Of a stretch of DNA of 47,322 bases, positions 10,101 through 17,421 are shown one piece after another (positions within the stretch are counted from its first letter, which is position 1; the number at the start of each line of letters is the position of its first letter). This stretch comes from Daejeonella sp. (GTDB lineage: Bacteria > Bacteroidota > Bacteroidia > Sphingobacteriales > Sphingobacteriaceae): NCBI RefSeq assembly GCF_030684675.1, contig NZ_JAUXXZ010000061.1, positions 1-47,322 on the forward strand, in the 5' to 3' direction. The translations under genes were made by a program, and so were the position numbers. The notes beneath the pieces are model-generated. The model was not told the DNA's origin. It worked only from the letters and a program-made list of their open reading frames with translations, and did no database searches.

Positions 10101-10322
10101 TCCCTGCACACCATTGATTGCACGCTCAAGAATAGTAAGTGTTGATTTAACCAGAACGTCGGCATTAGAGCCGGGAAACTCAATGAAGATATTTACCCTT
10201 GGTGGTGCTATTTCCGGGAATTGTGCTACCGGCGAGGTTTTTATAGCCAATAATCCCAGAAAGACTATTGCTACAGATAATGCAATAGCAAGAACCGGTC
10301 TTTTAATAAATTTATCAAACAT
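7083..10322 (-). CDS. RND efflux pump, HAE1 (AcrB-like) inner-membrane permease
   Basis: At 1079 residues this is the normal size for an HAE1 pump. It starts with the TM1 motif KRPVLAIALSVAIVF and the porter-domain opening SPVAQFPEIAPPRVNI. The second helix cluster (about 340-500) contains GIVVDNAIVVVEAV, where AcrB has the proton-relay pair Asp-Asp; here the second position is Asn (Asp408-Asn409 in this protein). The second half has PPGTTLERT, the typical docking and porter modules, and a final TM block from about residue 880. A charged C-terminal tail (about 1030-1079) follows. It is the middle gene of an adaptor-pump-channel operon. Substrates cannot be inferred. Confidence 0.93.
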   Translation of the reverse strand: MFDKFIKRPVLAIALSVAIVFLGLLAIKTSPVAQFPEIAPPRVNIFIEFPGSNADVLVKSTLTILERAINGVQGMQYILSDATSAGEASLQVIFEPGTDPTLAAVRVKSRVDQVMTNLPPLVQREGVIISPLQPSMLMYLNLYSKDKGIDEKFLFNYANTYILPELQRIKGMGLAQAIGSRSFAIRVWLNPERMRAYKVSAEEVLEAIDEQSVLARPGRVGLSSGKTAQSQEYVFTYKGWYNTPEQYQDIVIRANANGEILKLKDIGEVEVGSEFVDIYSNKDGSPSASLVLKQNPGSNASTVIDEIKIKLEELKKDFPPGIDYEINYDVSKFVDASIEKVLHTLIEAFILVALVVFIFLGDWRSTLIPILAVPVSLIGAFIFMQYFGLSINLITLFALVLAIGIVVDNAIVVVEAVHVKMAEEHLAPFPAVKKVVGEISGAIIAITLVMTSVFVPVAFMTGPVGVLYRQFSLTMAGAIVISGFVALTLTPVLCAILLKNTHGKPKRRTPVNMFIDWFNRSFERVTGKYTKFLTLIVNRRVITYGILIAFAFGIAGINKILPAGFIPSEDQGQVYAIIQTPPGTTLERTNEISRKLQHLAKEVEGVSSVTSLAGYEILTEGRGSNAGTCLINLKDWSDREHSVKEIVEELEEKTKDLPANIEYFEPPAVPGYGTSDGFSVRLLDKGSDVDYQEFDRVNADFIAALKKRKELEGLFGFYSAKYPQYEIFVDNALAVQKGVSVGAAMENLNIMIGSTYEQGFIRFNNYYKVYTQAGPEFRKQPSDILNMFIKNNRDEMVPYSAFMKIKKTQGPNEIARYNLYISSLINGMPAKGYSSGDAIDAIKEVAKETLPHGYDIAWEGLSYDEARRGNEALYIFIVVLFIVYLILAAQYESFFLPLAVLLSIPPGIFGSFLLLKVMGLANDVYAQVGLIMLVGLLGKNAVLIVEFAVQKHNKGATVMEAAIEGARARFRPILMTSFAFIAGLIPLVIATGPGAVGNHTIGASALGGMLFGTVFGVIVVPGLYYIFGKMQEGRHLIKDEDENPLSEQFVESGSESALTNRIKKIIKRIINKNEKDNNS

Positions 10323-10349
10323 ATTTTTAAATTTTTTTTTGTTCCTAAT

Positions 10350-11435
10350 CTATTCAGCATGTAAATTATTGAGCTCGGTTAGTTCTTTCGCAAAAGACAC
10401 AAACTCATAATTTATCTTCACGTTATTCTTCACTTTGCCTAAACCTTCTGCAAGAATTTTATCATTTGCATTAAGGCCGGAAGCAACTACATAGAGGTGA
10501 GGTAATTCCTGGGCAATCGTGATTTGTTTTGCCTGCAGTACTTTGTTATCGTCAACGATGTACACATACTTTTTATCTAGTACATCGAAAGTTGCCCTTT
10601 GTGGAATGATGATTGCGTTTTTGAGATTGATCGGCATGAGTATATTTCCGGTTCCGCCATGACGGAGTATTCCCTTCGGATTAGGGAATGTTGCCCTGAA
10701 AGCAATATTTCCTGTTTCATTATTAAAATCGGCTTCAATGGTCTCTACTACACCGGGAACATCAAACTGTTCATTGTTAGCCATTTTGAGGAGTACATTT
10801 TTTGTACTTTCAGATTTTGCTTTTTTAACATAATCAAGATATTCAGCCTCAGGAACGTTGAAATAAACCCACATCCGGCTATTGTCAGAAAGTGTGGTGA
10901 GCAATTCGCCCTCTTCAATCAGACTTCCAATACGCTTTTGAAAGCGGTCCATTATGCCATCGAAAGGAGCCCGAATTTCAGTGAAGCCTAAATGAGCCTC
11001 AGCCAGAGCCAGCTCAGCCTTTGCTTTGTCGAGTGTGGCTTTTGCGAGGGCCAGTTCATTGGGCGATACCACATTATTGTCGGCCAGGCTTTTGGTATTT
11101 TTGTATTCGATCTCTGCAAAATTCATTTCTGCTTTTGCTTTCGCCACTTCGGCCTGGTAAATAAGGGGCATGATCTTGAACATCAGTTGACCCTTCTTTA
11201 AAAATTGGCCCTCGTCAACATAAATGGTCTGAAGAAAGCCCCGTTCCTGAGATCTGATTTCTATATGATTAATAGATTGGATCTGACTGACATACTCTTT
11301 ATAAATAAAAGTATCCCTTTGAATAGGACTGGTCACCAGAAACTTGGTTTCCATTTCCTTTTTGTGTTCCTGGGTTGTGCAGCTTGTATAAATTAATAGT
11401 GATAACAAACAATTGAGAATGAATATCCTCTTCAT
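10350..11435 (-). CDS. RND efflux periplasmic adaptor (membrane fusion protein)
   Basis: This 361-aa lipoprotein has its signal ending IYTSC (Cys19). The order of parts is a short beta strand, the half-lipoyl segment (IRSQERGFLQTIYVDEGQFLK at about 61-81, split by the hairpin), a coiled-coil hairpin (about 92-150, AKAEMNFAEIEYKN and AKATLDKAKAELALAEA), then the second half-lipoyl motif IRAPFDGIMD and the beta-barrel domain. This is the AcrA/MexA layout. It would bridge the pump and the outer-membrane factor. It is the first gene of the operon, 27 bp ahead of the pump. Confidence 0.92.
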   Translation of the reverse strand: MKRIFILNCLLSLLIYTSCTTQEHKKEMETKFLVTSPIQRDTFIYKEYVSQIQSINHIEIRSQERGFLQTIYVDEGQFLKKGQLMFKIMPLIYQAEVAKAKAEMNFAEIEYKNTKSLADNNVVSPNELALAKATLDKAKAELALAEAHLGFTEIRAPFDGIMDRFQKRIGSLIEEGELLTTLSDNSRMWVYFNVPEAEYLDYVKKAKSESTKNVLLKMANNEQFDVPGVVETIEADFNNETGNIAFRATFPNPKGILRHGGTGNILMPINLKNAIIIPQRATFDVLDKKYVYIVDDNKVLQAKQITIAQELPHLYVVASGLNANDKILAEGLGKVKNNVKINYEFVSFAKELTELNNLHAE

Positions 11436-11547
11436 AATAATTTTGATTTAAGTTAAATAACAAGAAGATCCAGCCAGCGAGCCGGACGAATAGACAAGGT
11501 TTCTGCATGGGATAAGCCGTACAGAAGAAATTTGAGAAATTATTTAA

Positions 11548-11964
11548 CTAAGAGAGAAATGTGCGCCAGGCGTGGTAAAGTATAAAAAGCGGGACTTTAG
11601 CCTGTTTATGGTTTAAATTTAAAACCGATAGAAACGAATCTGATCTGAATGACTTACTGATTCGAGGTTCAAATGAACAGGTCCAGTAGAGTTTATTTTC
11701 ATCTTCTTCCTTATCCTCATTTAGCCAATCTTTATGTGCCGTTTCAAAAGGCAGATGGGATGGGGTATGGATCGTATTGGATGAAAAATCGGACTGATGA
11801 ACCGATGCGATATGCAAGAACCTATTTTCACTGGCCCTGGTATCAGAAGTCTGGCCGAAAAAGTAAAAAAGCGCAAGAAAAGCAATTATGCCGTACTTCA
11901 AATTTGTACCCAGGGACAAATGAAAATGACTATAGACTTTAAAATTCTTACTTTTCGTAAACAT
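11548..11964 (-). CDS. small single-pass membrane protein of unknown function upstream of the efflux operon
   Basis: I do not recognise a named family. From the first ATG the product has 138 residues: a short basic N-terminus, one hydrophobic segment (YGIIAFLALFYFFG), a polar acidic middle (EDKEEDENK) and a C-terminus VPLFILYHAWRTFLS. A longer form would need a TTG start at 12000. It is on the same strand as the efflux operon, 112 bp upstream of the adaptor, and may be transcribed with it. Small proteins with similar PL-ILYH-W tails occur beside efflux operons in Bacteroidota as far as I recall, but this is memory, not a search. Confidence 0.5.
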   Translation of the reverse strand: MFTKSKNFKVYSHFHLSLGTNLKYGIIAFLALFYFFGQTSDTRASENRFLHIASVHQSDFSSNTIHTPSHLPFETAHKDWLNEDKEEDENKLYWTCSFEPRISKSFRSDSFLSVLNLNHKQAKVPLFILYHAWRTFLS

Positions 11965-12293
11965 TCCTTCGGTGAAAATACAAAAGAATTCTATCTCCAA
12001 AAATATTTGTTGAATTTTAGGCTAATGCGTATATATTTTTTACACGAAGAATCTTATCCTTAATGATTATTCGATCCCTAAGCAAGGCAGATAGTGTATA
12101 AGGCATGATAAAGACACATCAATATCTTATAGCATAAAAACCCTGAGTAAACGCATAGTAAACGCACACAAAACACTAGGTAAACACAAGTGTATTAGAG
12201 TTTGCCCAGTGTTTACTTAGTGTATATCTTATATTAAATTTAAGTTTTCCCTGAATTATTCTTAGATTCAATATGGACATAAACCATAGCATT
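11965..12293. other. divergent intergenic region with an inverted repeat
   Basis: This region separates the minus-strand efflux cluster from the plus-strand DUF6266 gene. It contains repeated GTAAACGCA words near 12147-12166 and the inverted repeat 12173-12223. I see no clear promoter or RNA gene. Confidence 0.5.
12173..12223. repeat. 15-bp inverted repeat with 21-bp spacer
   Basis: Arms ACACTAGGTAAACAC (12173-12187) and GTGTTTACTTAGTGT (12209-12223) are complementary with one mismatch. There is no T-run, so it does not look like a terminator. Its position about 70 bp before the DUF6266 start makes an operator or RNA hairpin possible. Confidence 0.5.
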
Positions 12294-12926
12294 ATGGCAA
12301 GATTGATCAATGGCATCAACGGACCCTTCATAGGAAAGGCAGGATCCGTGATTGGTTATACCGTAAATGGAGTAGGGTATATAAAGGGACTTTATAAAAA
12401 AAGGACCAAAAAACCAAAAGAAGGAGAGATCCTTAACCGCAAAAAATTTGCAGCTGCTCATGCCTGGCTCCTGCCTATCAAGGATTTCGTCAGGGTAGGA
12501 TTCAAGGGTTATAATGAACGATTTCAGGGTTTTGCAGCAGCCAAATCGTGGCTCCTGAAGAATTGCATGCAGGTAATTGATGGTGAAATCCGGATTGATC
12601 CGGCTCTTGTAAAGATCAGTTCAGGGAATTTACCTCTTCCAGAAAATATACAATGCAGCTTGCAGGAGCCAAACACCTTCCGCATCAGTTGGACCCCAAA
12701 TAGGGAACGGGGCTTTCTATATGATCAGGCCATGGTATTGGCTTACCGACTGGAATTCGGTCCATATGGTGAAGTTTTAAGCAGTGACAGAACTTCGGGT
12801 GAAGTACTGGTACCAGTTCACGCATCGCCCAACCCTTATCATGTTTACCTTGCTTTTATCGCTGCCGACCGGAGCAGGCAATCGGATAGTGTGTATTTGG
12901 GGGAGTTTAGGGTTGGAGAAGCTTAG
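12294..12926 (+). CDS. DUF6266 family protein
   Basis: I choose the internal ATG at 12294 because the family begins MARLINGINGPF.GKAGSV; an upstream in-frame ATG at 12273 would add seven residues. The 210-aa product shows the family pattern: an N-terminal NG-PF-GK-G segment, a lysine-rich stretch (KKRTKKPKEGE), an alpha-helical middle, and beta-rich C-terminal segments (FRISWTPN, GEVLVPVHA, YHVYLAFIAADRSRQSDSVYLGEF). The family is common in Sphingobacteriales and has no known function; the fibronectin-like second half suggests a binding role, which is inference. It stands alone on the plus strand. Confidence 0.75.
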   Translation: MARLINGINGPFIGKAGSVIGYTVNGVGYIKGLYKKRTKKPKEGEILNRKKFAAAHAWLLPIKDFVRVGFKGYNERFQGFAAAKSWLLKNCMQVIDGEIRIDPALVKISSGNLPLPENIQCSLQEPNTFRISWTPNRERGFLYDQAMVLAYRLEFGPYGEVLSSDRTSGEVLVPVHASPNPYHVYLAFIAADRSRQSDSVYLGEFRVGEA

Positions 12927-13460
12927 AGGAGGATTTTACAAAATCACTGGTGTCTGGTAAAAGTTTTTGTTCTTCGACCCTGAGGGAGCAACGTCATAAT
13001 TTAAGCGTTCGGTTAGATTCATTGTGTTAAAATACCTCTATGTACTATGGTGGGAGGTTCCAGCTTTTGCGGGATCCGATTTTATCGGCTGACAAATTGG
13101 AGGTTCCCACTTCCGCGAGAATGACAATTCAGGTGGGATATATGGGGAATACAGCCTCCGCTGGAATCGGTCTGGATAAATGAGTAAAAGGTATCATCAT
13201 TTATCGTACGGTTCCGTATTGCGATTCCAGCAGAGGAATCTCCTTCATTCCCCCACGCTTGTCATTCTCGCGGAAGCGAGAACCTCCCGCCACATATATT
13301 ACAAGGTCAGATCAACGAAAGCAGGAACCTCCTTACGCCCAACAACGCTTGTCAGCTAAGGCCGGAATTTCTTCAATATTACAAACAAGGTCATTCGCTG
13401 ATGAGTTGGATTCTAAAATTCTGACATTGCCTTTAATGGGCACAAGAATTAAAACTCATT
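12927..13460. other. degenerate intergenic DNA with palindromic repeats
   Basis: This stretch has no convincing gene. A 67-codon frame here is produced by repeat DNA and has no family character. It contains the long palindrome at 13099-13287 and extra words of the type GGAGGTTCC / GGAACCTCC at about 13051 and 13330, suggesting nested or partial copies. It leads into the decayed DUF5615 gene. Confidence 0.6.
13099..13287. repeat. long imperfect palindrome, MITE-like
   Basis: The left arm (13099 to about 13170) starts GGAGGTTCCCACTTCCGCG and ends near CCGCTGGAATCG. The right arm (about 13221-13287) is its imperfect complement, CGATTCCAGCAGAGG to CGCGGAAGCGAGAACCTCC. A roughly 50-bp centre separates them. 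No transposase is encoded. The shape fits a non-autonomous palindromic element or an RNA hairpin. Confidence 0.6.
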
Positions 13461-13632
13461 GAAATAGAGGCAGTTCATTGGTCAACCATTGGCAAATATG
13501 ATTCTACCTATTCTAATGGATTGGGCAAGAAAACATAATCATATTGTTTTTACCCATGATCTGGACTTCGGCACTGCTTTGGCGCTTAACAAGTCAGATA
13601 AACCGGGTTTAATGATTCTTAGTGTTTGCTAA
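13461..13632 (+). pseudogene. decayed DUF5615 (PIN-like) toxin gene
   Basis: Two frames together give the DUF5615 pattern. The first reads EIEAVHWSTIGKYDS. After a frameshift near 13497 the second reads LMDWARKHNHIVFTHDLDFG and continues TALALNKSDKPGLMILSVC to a stop at 13630-13632. THDLDFG is the hallmark acidic motif of these PIN-like proteins, which usually act as toxins with a small DUF433-type antitoxin. The N-terminal portion is not found, so the gene is broken by both deletion and frameshift. It sits directly before an intact TA module. Confidence 0.65.
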
Positions 13633-13658
13633 ACACCTAATTTAAAAACAAGTTTATT

Positions 13659-13683
13659 TGTACGGTAAATTTACGTACATTTG
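13659..13683 (+). promoter_or_regulatory. palindromic operator and -7 box of the DUF1778-GNAT module
   Basis: TGTACGGTAA (13659-13668) faces TTACGTACA (13671-13679), an almost perfect palindrome. TACATTTG (13676-13683) matches the Bacteroidota -7 consensus TAnnTTTG and overlaps the right arm. RHH antitoxins of this kind usually repress their own promoter, so the palindrome is a good candidate operator. The start codon is 45 bp further on. Confidence 0.55.
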
Positions 13684-13728
13684 TAAGAAGAAGTACAATA
13701 TAATTATATAAGAAAAGATCGGAATAAA

Positions 13729-14031
13729 ATGGCAACAGTAATTAACGATAGAATCGATGTTCGCATTAGCAAAGAACAAAAAGAGTTAATTAAGTACGCA
13801 TCCGAACTGAGCGGATTTAAGAGTCTTTCTGAATTTATAGTTTTTCACATCCAGGCACAGGCCAGCAAAATCATACAGGATAACAATACTATCCTGCATA
13901 CGATTGAGGATAAAAGGATATTTTTAGAAGCATTAATAAATCCACCGGCTCCCAATAATGCCCTTAAGCAGGCTCGTTTAGATTATTTAAAATTTAAGGA
14001 GAGCGAAAAAAGTGGAAATAGTACCCCTTGA
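13729..14031 (+). CDS. DUF1778-type antitoxin (TacA-like, ribbon-helix-helix)
   Basis: At 100 residues it has the normal size. The N-terminal DNA-binding part contains DRIDVRISKEQKELIKYASELSG and SLSEFIVFHIQAQA in the RHH arrangement of DUF1778. The C-terminal half (about 60-100, with ALINPPAPNNALKQA) corresponds to the arm that wraps the GNAT toxin in TacA-TacT complexes. It overlaps the toxin gene by 20 bp, which suggests translational coupling. The likely role is neutralising the acetyltransferase and repressing the operon through the palindrome at 13659-13679. Confidence 0.85.
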   Translation: MATVINDRIDVRISKEQKELIKYASELSGFKSLSEFIVFHIQAQASKIIQDNNTILHTIEDKRIFLEALINPPAPNNALKQARLDYLKFKESEKSGNSTP

Positions 14032-14515
14032 AAAGCAACATGATCAGGAAAGATTTAACAGTAATACTCCGCTGTTAGATGAATACATCAAAAAGCAAGC
14101 CTCACAGGATGTTAAGAGAGACTTATCTGCTTGCTATGTTTTACAAGATAATGAAGGCATAGTCTTGGCCTACTATACGCTTTCAAGTAATTCTATACAA
14201 CGGGAAGGCTTACCTGTAGAATTGCTGAAAAAGCTCAGACTTCCACCAAATTACCAAAACCTACCGGCAATAATGCTGGGCAGGCTCGCAGTTGACCTGA
14301 AACATAAAGGAAAAGGTTATGGTAAGTTTCTTTTACAGGATGCCTTTGAAAAGTGCCTGCTCGCCGCAGATGCCATTGGCAGTCTCGCAATAATCGTCGA
14401 CCCGATAGATGATTCCGCGGCAGCATTTTACAAAAAATACGGTTTCATCCATCTGGAAAGTAGCTCAAGAATGTTTATCCCGATGAAAACGATCAGAGAA
14501 CTTATCAACTCATAG
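14012..14515 (+). CDS. GNAT acetyltransferase toxin (TacT/AtaT-like)
   Basis: The 167-residue product starts at a GTG codon (14012) about ten bases after AAGGAGAG, a good ribosome-binding site for this genome, inside the antitoxin gene. It has the GNAT fold: LGRLAVDLKHKGKGYGKFLL contains the acetyl-CoA pyrophosphate-binding motif (K-KGYG), with AAAFYKKYGF as the later family motif. TacT-type toxins acetylate the amino acid on charged tRNA and block translation. Pairing with a DUF1778 antitoxin makes the toxin assignment strong, although the target tRNA is unknown. Confidence 0.85.
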   Translation: MEIVPLEKQHDQERFNSNTPLLDEYIKKQASQDVKRDLSACYVLQDNEGIVLAYYTLSSNSIQREGLPVELLKKLRLPPNYQNLPAIMLGRLAVDLKHKGKGYGKFLLQDAFEKCLLAADAIGSLAIIVDPIDDSAAAFYKKYGFIHLESSSRMFIPMKTIRELINS

Positions 14516-14576
14516 AGCGTTATCTAATATGCAGGAGTTTCGCAATCCGATTCTAAATTTACCAATATAACTAAGC

Positions 14577-14651
14577 TCCTACTGTCCGTAGTCTTAAGCG
14601 CAGCGGGACTACGGATTATTCAATAAATAGGAGTCTCAGACTCCGTTTCTA
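14577..14651. repeat. dispersed hairpin element, copy D
   Basis: TGTCCGTAG (14583-14591) faces CTACGGA (14609-14615), and the perfect palindrome GGAGTCTCAGACTCC follows at 14630-14644. The same order of words occurs at 15977, 18385 (reversed) and 43131. No coding capacity. Confidence 0.65.
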
Positions 14652-14704
14652 TACCTCCACAGCTGTCAGTAGTGCCCCTATTTTTGCATGTGCCATCACT
14701 CCTA

Positions 14705-15829
14705 TTATTCGGATAATATCCTGTAGAGCTCAAGATTTAAATAATAATGTCCTCCTTCTATAGATCTTCGCTCCAAAATCCCCAGTTCAGTTAATTTGTT
14801 CAAGTAGTTTCTCGCTGTTTTTTCAGCATATAATTTAGCATCTTCAAGATGTTTTACTTTAGTAAATGGTTGTGTAAAAATCAGATCAACTAATCGATCA
14901 GGCCTCCTGATATCCTTATGTTTCACTACCTCCTCCATTATGGCTTCTTTTGTTGCCAGAATATCATTGATTTTATCATAGGTAATATTGGAAGTAACTT
15001 CTATTGCTTTTAAAATATAAAATATCCATTCTTTCCATCTACCTCTTTGTGAAACACCACCTAACAGATTATAATAATCATCTTTATGTTCAATAATATA
15101 ACGACTTAAAAACAATATAGGATAATCCAGTAAGCCCATTTTGGTAAGATAATGAATATTGAATATTCTACCTGTTCTTCCGTTGCCATCACGAAAAGGG
15201 TGAATAGCTTCAAACTGAAAGTGTCCGATAGCCATTTTAATTAATGGATCTGTTTTATCATCGACATTATTCAGAAATTGGATCAGATTCCGAAGTTTCT
15301 GCTCCACTATTCCATTTCCTCTTGGAGGTGTATAAACAATTGTTCCTGCATTCAAACCTGACCCTCCTTGCTTAATTACTGTATTTAAAAACGCAGGTCT
15401 TATTCCATCACTTACCTGGCTAATTTCCTGATATATATTGATGAAATAGTTTTGATCAAATCCAGGGAGTTTTGATAGATAATGATAACCTGCCCATAGT
15501 GCTTCACGGTATCTCAGAACTTCTTTTGAGGCACCTTGTGGCATTTGATATTTCTGATCACTGTAAGCTTTATAAAGTTCATCGTCAGTAGTAAAAATAT
15601 TCTCTATAGCACTCGAAGCCTTCGCCTCTTGTAAACTTATGGTATTAATTAGTAATCCCTGGTTAGGGATAGCTATACTTCTGCCTTGTAATCTCGCTAA
15701 TGATGCCCTGGCTAAGACCAATTGCTCAAAAATATCTATGTCTTTATAAAGCTCCTCCGCAATTGGAAGTTCTGGCATATCATTCCATGGCTTAGTCCTA
15801 TCAGGGTTTACTTTATAACTTTCTTGCAT
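14705..15829 (-). CDS. Fic-domain protein with N-terminal inhibitory helix and C-terminal winged helix
   Basis: I place the start at the ATG at 15829 (MQESYK); a TTG at 15844 would add five residues. The product has 374 residues. The N-terminal helix contains SSAIEN, matching the inhibitory motif (S/T)xxxE(G/N), so this is a class II, self-inhibited Fic enzyme. The catalytic loop HPFRDGNGRTGR is complete, with catalytic His and the phosphate-anchoring residues. The flap includes TIVYTPPRG. The C-terminal 90 residues (from about KHKDIRRPDRLVDL) form a winged-helix-like segment with LNKLTELGILERRS. Fic enzymes transfer AMP to hydroxyl side chains. Operator-like boxes lie just upstream, so self-regulation by the winged helix is plausible. 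Confidence 0.88.
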   Translation of the reverse strand: MQESYKVNPDRTKPWNDMPELPIAEELYKDIDIFEQLVLARASLARLQGRSIAIPNQGLLINTISLQEAKASSAIENIFTTDDELYKAYSDQKYQMPQGASKEVLRYREALWAGYHYLSKLPGFDQNYFINIYQEISQVSDGIRPAFLNTVIKQGGSGLNAGTIVYTPPRGNGIVEQKLRNLIQFLNNVDDKTDPLIKMAIGHFQFEAIHPFRDGNGRTGRIFNIHYLTKMGLLDYPILFLSRYIIEHKDDYYNLLGGVSQRGRWKEWIFYILKAIEVTSNITYDKINDILATKEAIMEEVVKHKDIRRPDRLVDLIFTQPFTKVKHLEDAKLYAEKTARNYLNKLTELGILERRSIEGGHYYLNLELYRILSE

Positions 15830-15848
15830 ATACAAAGATAACAAACTG

Positions 15849-15896
15849 ACGGTAAAAAATCAAATATTTACCGTTTATAAGAATCTTGACGGTAAA
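15849..15896 (-). promoter_or_regulatory. three ACGGTAAA boxes upstream of fic
   Basis: ACGGTAAA occurs at 15849-15856 and 15889-15896, and its exact complement TTTACCGT at 15867-15874. The first two form an inverted repeat with a 10-bp spacer, the last two face the other way with a 14-bp gap. They lie 20 to 67 bp ahead of the fic start codon. Degenerate versions follow at about 15919 and 15958. This is the arrangement of a transcription-factor operator; the natural candidate is the Fic protein's own winged helix. Confidence 0.5.
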
Positions 15897-15976
15897 ACAA
15901 TGATTCATGAAGCTTCTTAAGGTAAAAAATAGGATATCTACAGTTAACTGGATTTTAGACGGTAGAGCCATAACCC

Positions 15977-16043
15977 TCCTGTCCTTAGTCTTAAACGCAA
16001 CGCGAAACTGATTATTCAATAACAGTACTATTAGACTCCGTTC
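15977..16043. repeat. dispersed hairpin element, copy E (degenerate)
   Basis: TGTCCTTAGTCTTAAACGCA and GATTATTCAATAA follow the same order as copy D, but the palindromic ends have decayed. Confidence 0.55.
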
Positions 16044-16052
16044 TTATATCTG

Positions 16053-16092
16053 ACAAAACAACCAGGCCCGACGCTTTCGTATCAGGCCTGGT
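16053..16092 (-). terminator. terminator downstream of the Asp-box protein gene
   Basis: ACCAGGCC and GGCCTGGT pair perfectly (16061-16068 with 16085-16092). On the minus strand the stem is followed by TGTTTTGT, a weak T-run. It lies about 75 bp past the stop codon of the gene at 16165. Confidence 0.6.
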
Positions 16093-16124
16093 ATCTCCCG
16101 ATAGCATCGGGGGAAAGTTTTAAA

Positions 16125-16158
16125 GGAAGAGCCGCTAAGCTAAACTACCGACAGCAGC
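16125..16158. repeat. dispersed hairpin element, copy G (partial, reversed)
   Basis: GAGCCGCTAAGCTAAACTA and CCGACAGCAGC match the reversed element at 18419-18447 with small changes. Only one end of the element is present. Confidence 0.5.
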
Positions 16159-16164
16159 TTATTT

Positions 16165-17301
16165 TCAACATCCGGCACTCACCGCCACAGCATACATTGC
16201 ATTACCGGAAACAAATATCTTAAATACATTTCCAGGTTCACTGACCTGTCTGTTCCAGCTTGGTACAAATTTAAACTCCTTTTTATCAACCTGTTCATCA
16301 GCACCAGAATGAACACTTTTCCAGGTTTTACCCCTGTCAGATGTACGGAATATGCCATCCGGATGACCAAGTATTAAATATTTGCCAACTTGTTTGATCG
16401 ATGATATGAACAAAGTAGGCCGAAGTCCTTCATCAATGGCCTGCCAGGTTTTTCCGCTATCCAATGAAATGCGTACTCTTCTTGATTCGGTTTCTGTGTT
16501 GCAGGATATAGCAGCAAATCCACCTTCGATACGTTCAATAGCTATACCCACGCCACCCTCACTGATTACCCATTGCCAATGTTCACCATTATCTGTCGAA
16601 CGCATGATACCTTTTTGACCTGTCGCAATGAGAACTCCTTCCGACTCCACGATATTCATTACCCAGCCTTCATTTTGTACCTGCTTCCAGTTTTTTCCCT
16701 TGTCGGTAGATTTATAAAGACCGTGGTCATAGCCGAGGAATACCGTTCCATCAGAGGTTTCAAAAATAGTTCGCATTGAATGTTTGTTGAAATTTGTATG
16801 TATCGGCAACCAGGTTTGTGTAGCGGACGTCTTTTGATAGATCTGTCCTTTATAATTGAAGGCCATGATACCCGAACGATTGAAAGCAATCGAAGCACTT
16901 TGCGGATCAGGTATATTCTCTTTTTCCCAAACAGGAATCATAAGATTACTCTTAAGCCGATACATTTCATTTTTTACTTGTAAATAGAGATCTGACTCTC
17001 CGGCAAAGAAATTTACAGACTGTTCAATTTCAGGGAGTCCTTCGCTAATGTCCTGCCATGTTTGGCCGCCATCAGTAGATTTGAAAACGCTGTTTACAAG
17101 TCCCGGTTTATTTCCATTTGGTCTGAATACTGAGTCTTTTGCGGATGGATTTATCGAGGACCTATCACCAGGCCCCGGGTCATTAATTAATTTTATCCCT
17201 GCGGCCGTATTCTCCCCCGCTTCCTTTTCTTTGAGTACAAAAGAATTTAAAAGAAATAATACGATGAGGAAGGCAGGAACATACACAAATGATTTTTTCA
17301 T
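16165..17301 (-). CDS. secreted or anchored Asp-box (BNR-repeat) beta-propeller protein
   Basis: I choose the start at 17301 (MKKSFVYVPAF) because it opens a typical signal or anchor segment; longer frames run into the divergent gene. The 378-residue product carries at least five Asp-boxes of the form S-x-D-x-G-x-x-W: STDGGQTW, STDKGKNW, STDNGEHW, SLDSGKTW and TSDRGKTW. Such repeats build propellers of the sialidase/photosystem-stability-factor type. No sialidase catalytic residues can be assigned by eye, so an enzymatic role is not claimed. The gene is divergent from a membrane-bound winged-helix regulator, which may control it. Confidence 0.7.
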   Translation of the reverse strand: MKKSFVYVPAFLIVLFLLNSFVLKEKEAGENTAAGIKLINDPGPGDRSSINPSAKDSVFRPNGNKPGLVNSVFKSTDGGQTWQDISEGLPEIEQSVNFFAGESDLYLQVKNEMYRLKSNLMIPVWEKENIPDPQSASIAFNRSGIMAFNYKGQIYQKTSATQTWLPIHTNFNKHSMRTIFETSDGTVFLGYDHGLYKSTDKGKNWKQVQNEGWVMNIVESEGVLIATGQKGIMRSTDNGEHWQWVISEGGVGIAIERIEGGFAAISCNTETESRRVRISLDSGKTWQAIDEGLRPTLFISSIKQVGKYLILGHPDGIFRTSDRGKTWKSVHSGADEQVDKKEFKFVPSWNRQVSEPGNVFKIFVSGNAMYAVAVSAGC

Positions 17302-17421
17302 TTTCTTTAATTTTAAGTGAACCCTATTCGGTTGATTCAGTAAAGCTACATTGATGTTTTTTTTCTGAGCAATTAGAATTGTAAATAAAAATGTAAACTT
17401 TGTAAATAAAATCTTGACATC

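Larger units (their letters stand above)
15830..16164. other. fic upstream region, repeats and terminator
   Basis: In order: the ACGGTAAA boxes, hairpin-element copy E (15977-16043), a terminator for the gene to the right (16053-16092) and the partial reversed element copy G (16125-16158). No gene is visible. Confidence 0.6.

Noticed and set aside
13259-13462. 67-codon plus-strand frame beginning MSFSRKREPP
   Set aside because: It is made of palindromic repeat DNA and has no domain.
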